A stretch of DNA of 64,000 nucleotides from NCBI GenBank assembly GCA_020746105.1, contig CM036621.1, forward strand, positions 26,555,501-26,619,500, given 5' to 3'. Source of the DNA: Trogon surrucura. Lineage: Eukaryota; Chordata; Aves; Trogoniformes; Trogonidae. How positions within the stretch are numbered: the stretch's first letter is position 1; each line of letters starts with the position of its first letter. The position numbers and the translations under genes are program-made. The notes under the pieces were generated by a model. That model saw nothing but the letters and a program-made list of their open reading frames with translations. It was not told the origin of the DNA and ran no database searches. This document shows positions 63,201 to 64,000 of the stretch, in pieces.

Positions 63201-64000
63201 CAAGACAAATGTCAAAGAAGTTAGTTTAAGAAATTTAAGCTGATTGAAAATGAAACATGCTCCCTTTAGACTCGCTTCCTGTAGGATATTTGTGCAGCAG
63301 ATTTGCATCTTAATTTAAAACCAAACTTAAATGTTACCTCCTATTTGATTTTTACCTTTGTTTTGCCATGACAGGAGGCAGAGGAACCCCAAGCAGCAGT
63401 GACCATGCCTTCACCAGGCAGTCAGTTTGCCCTCCGTGCTGGGAGGGCTTTCATCAGGGGACTGCCACTGCCACCAAATTGCTTCTTACTGTCTCTTGCA
63501 TACGTGGTGTTCTGTCTGCCAGGAAACAGGGGAACCTGGTCATTCAGTGTGGTCCATAATGGTAATAACAAAATACATAAATCAGATTAACTTTGTTTCA
63601 CTTGCAAGGAAAGGGTTATAGTTTTGCTATAAAAGTTTATTCAAGTTGAGGCATTCCTGAAGATTACTCTGCCATAAGGGGGTTTAACTTTATTTATGGT
63701 TCTGTACTATGAGGCTAGAAATATAGGCTAGACTGTGGCTTAGCTCCAAGGCCTCAGCATGAGTATATCACAGAATCCAGTACTTGGCTGCAACAGAATA
63801 GAAGTAAAACAGAGCACCTTTGGAAGCTCAGCGGAATGGGGTGTGGAAGAAGCAATCTTCTATAAGCTCGTATCTGTAAACAAATGCCACCTCCTCTCTT
63901 CTTGATTGTCTCAGCTGCTCTGACCAGGAAACTTGGGAACTACAATGACATTTCAAATTCTTTCCTCTAGCCAACCCACCTGCCCAGGTCTTAGTTCATC
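57266..64000. other. Gene-free stretch
   Basis: No exon, RNA or transposon is recognised. Simple sequence includes A13 at 58211-58223, C10 at 58503-58512 and an A/T-rich patch at 60515-60545. A GC-richer segment at 59140-59480 includes AGCAGGGGCGGGG near 59338, loosely similar to a CTCF or SP1 site. Frames up to 122 codons (minus strand, 62770-63138) have no motif. Confidence 0.6.

Overview
The window reads as vertebrate nuclear DNA, almost certainly from a bird. The clearest support is a long CR1 (chicken repeat 1) LINE with the avian-type 3' tail of ATTCTRTG octamers, two further CR1 3'-end scraps, and a solo LTR with an avian ERVL-like terminal layout. Interspersed-repeat density is otherwise very low. 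There are no prokaryotic operons, no ribosome-binding sites and no CRISPR. CR1 also occurs in turtles and crocodilians, so the bird call rests on the LTR style and repeat poverty as well. No species is named.

Layout. 1-2162 is gene-free. 2163-2476 is a degenerate telomere-like (GGGGTT/TTAGGG) tract. 2477-15285 is gene-free AT-rich sequence with some conserved-looking noncoding stretches. About 15286-19290 is one near-full-length CR1 on the + strand: ORF1 open throughout (349 codons), then ORF2 (endonuclease plus reverse transcriptase) open except for one in-frame TGA at codon 703 of 940, then a short 3' UTR ending in two octamers. A second CR1 tail lies at 19532-19615. 19616-34776 is gene-free, with a CpG-dense patch (about 26309-26630), a weak candidate exon (28093-28150) and a decayed 31-bp minisatellite (31891-32178). 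About 34777-35226 is the solo LTR. 35227-64000 is gene-free, with a third CR1 tail at 50155-50218 and several stretches that look like conserved noncoding elements, mainly 42.4-49 kb.

No host protein-coding gene can be supported. The window is best read as intergenic or intronic. The only proteins encoded are those of CR1: a nucleic-acid-binding/esterase-like ORF1 protein and the endonuclease-reverse transcriptase that would nick target DNA and prime reverse transcription from the RNA's 3' end. This copy is probably inactive. ORF2 is truncated just after the RT catalytic core, ORF1 appears to have lost the Asp and His of its esterase catalytic block, and no GC-rich 5' UTR/promoter is visible upstream.

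The least expected structures are the 31-bp decayed minisatellite, the interstitial telomere-like tract, the simultaneous loss of both expected block-V residues in an otherwise open CR1 ORF1, and a 9-bp direct repeat at the CR1 boundaries. I did not find a convincing undescribed gene system.
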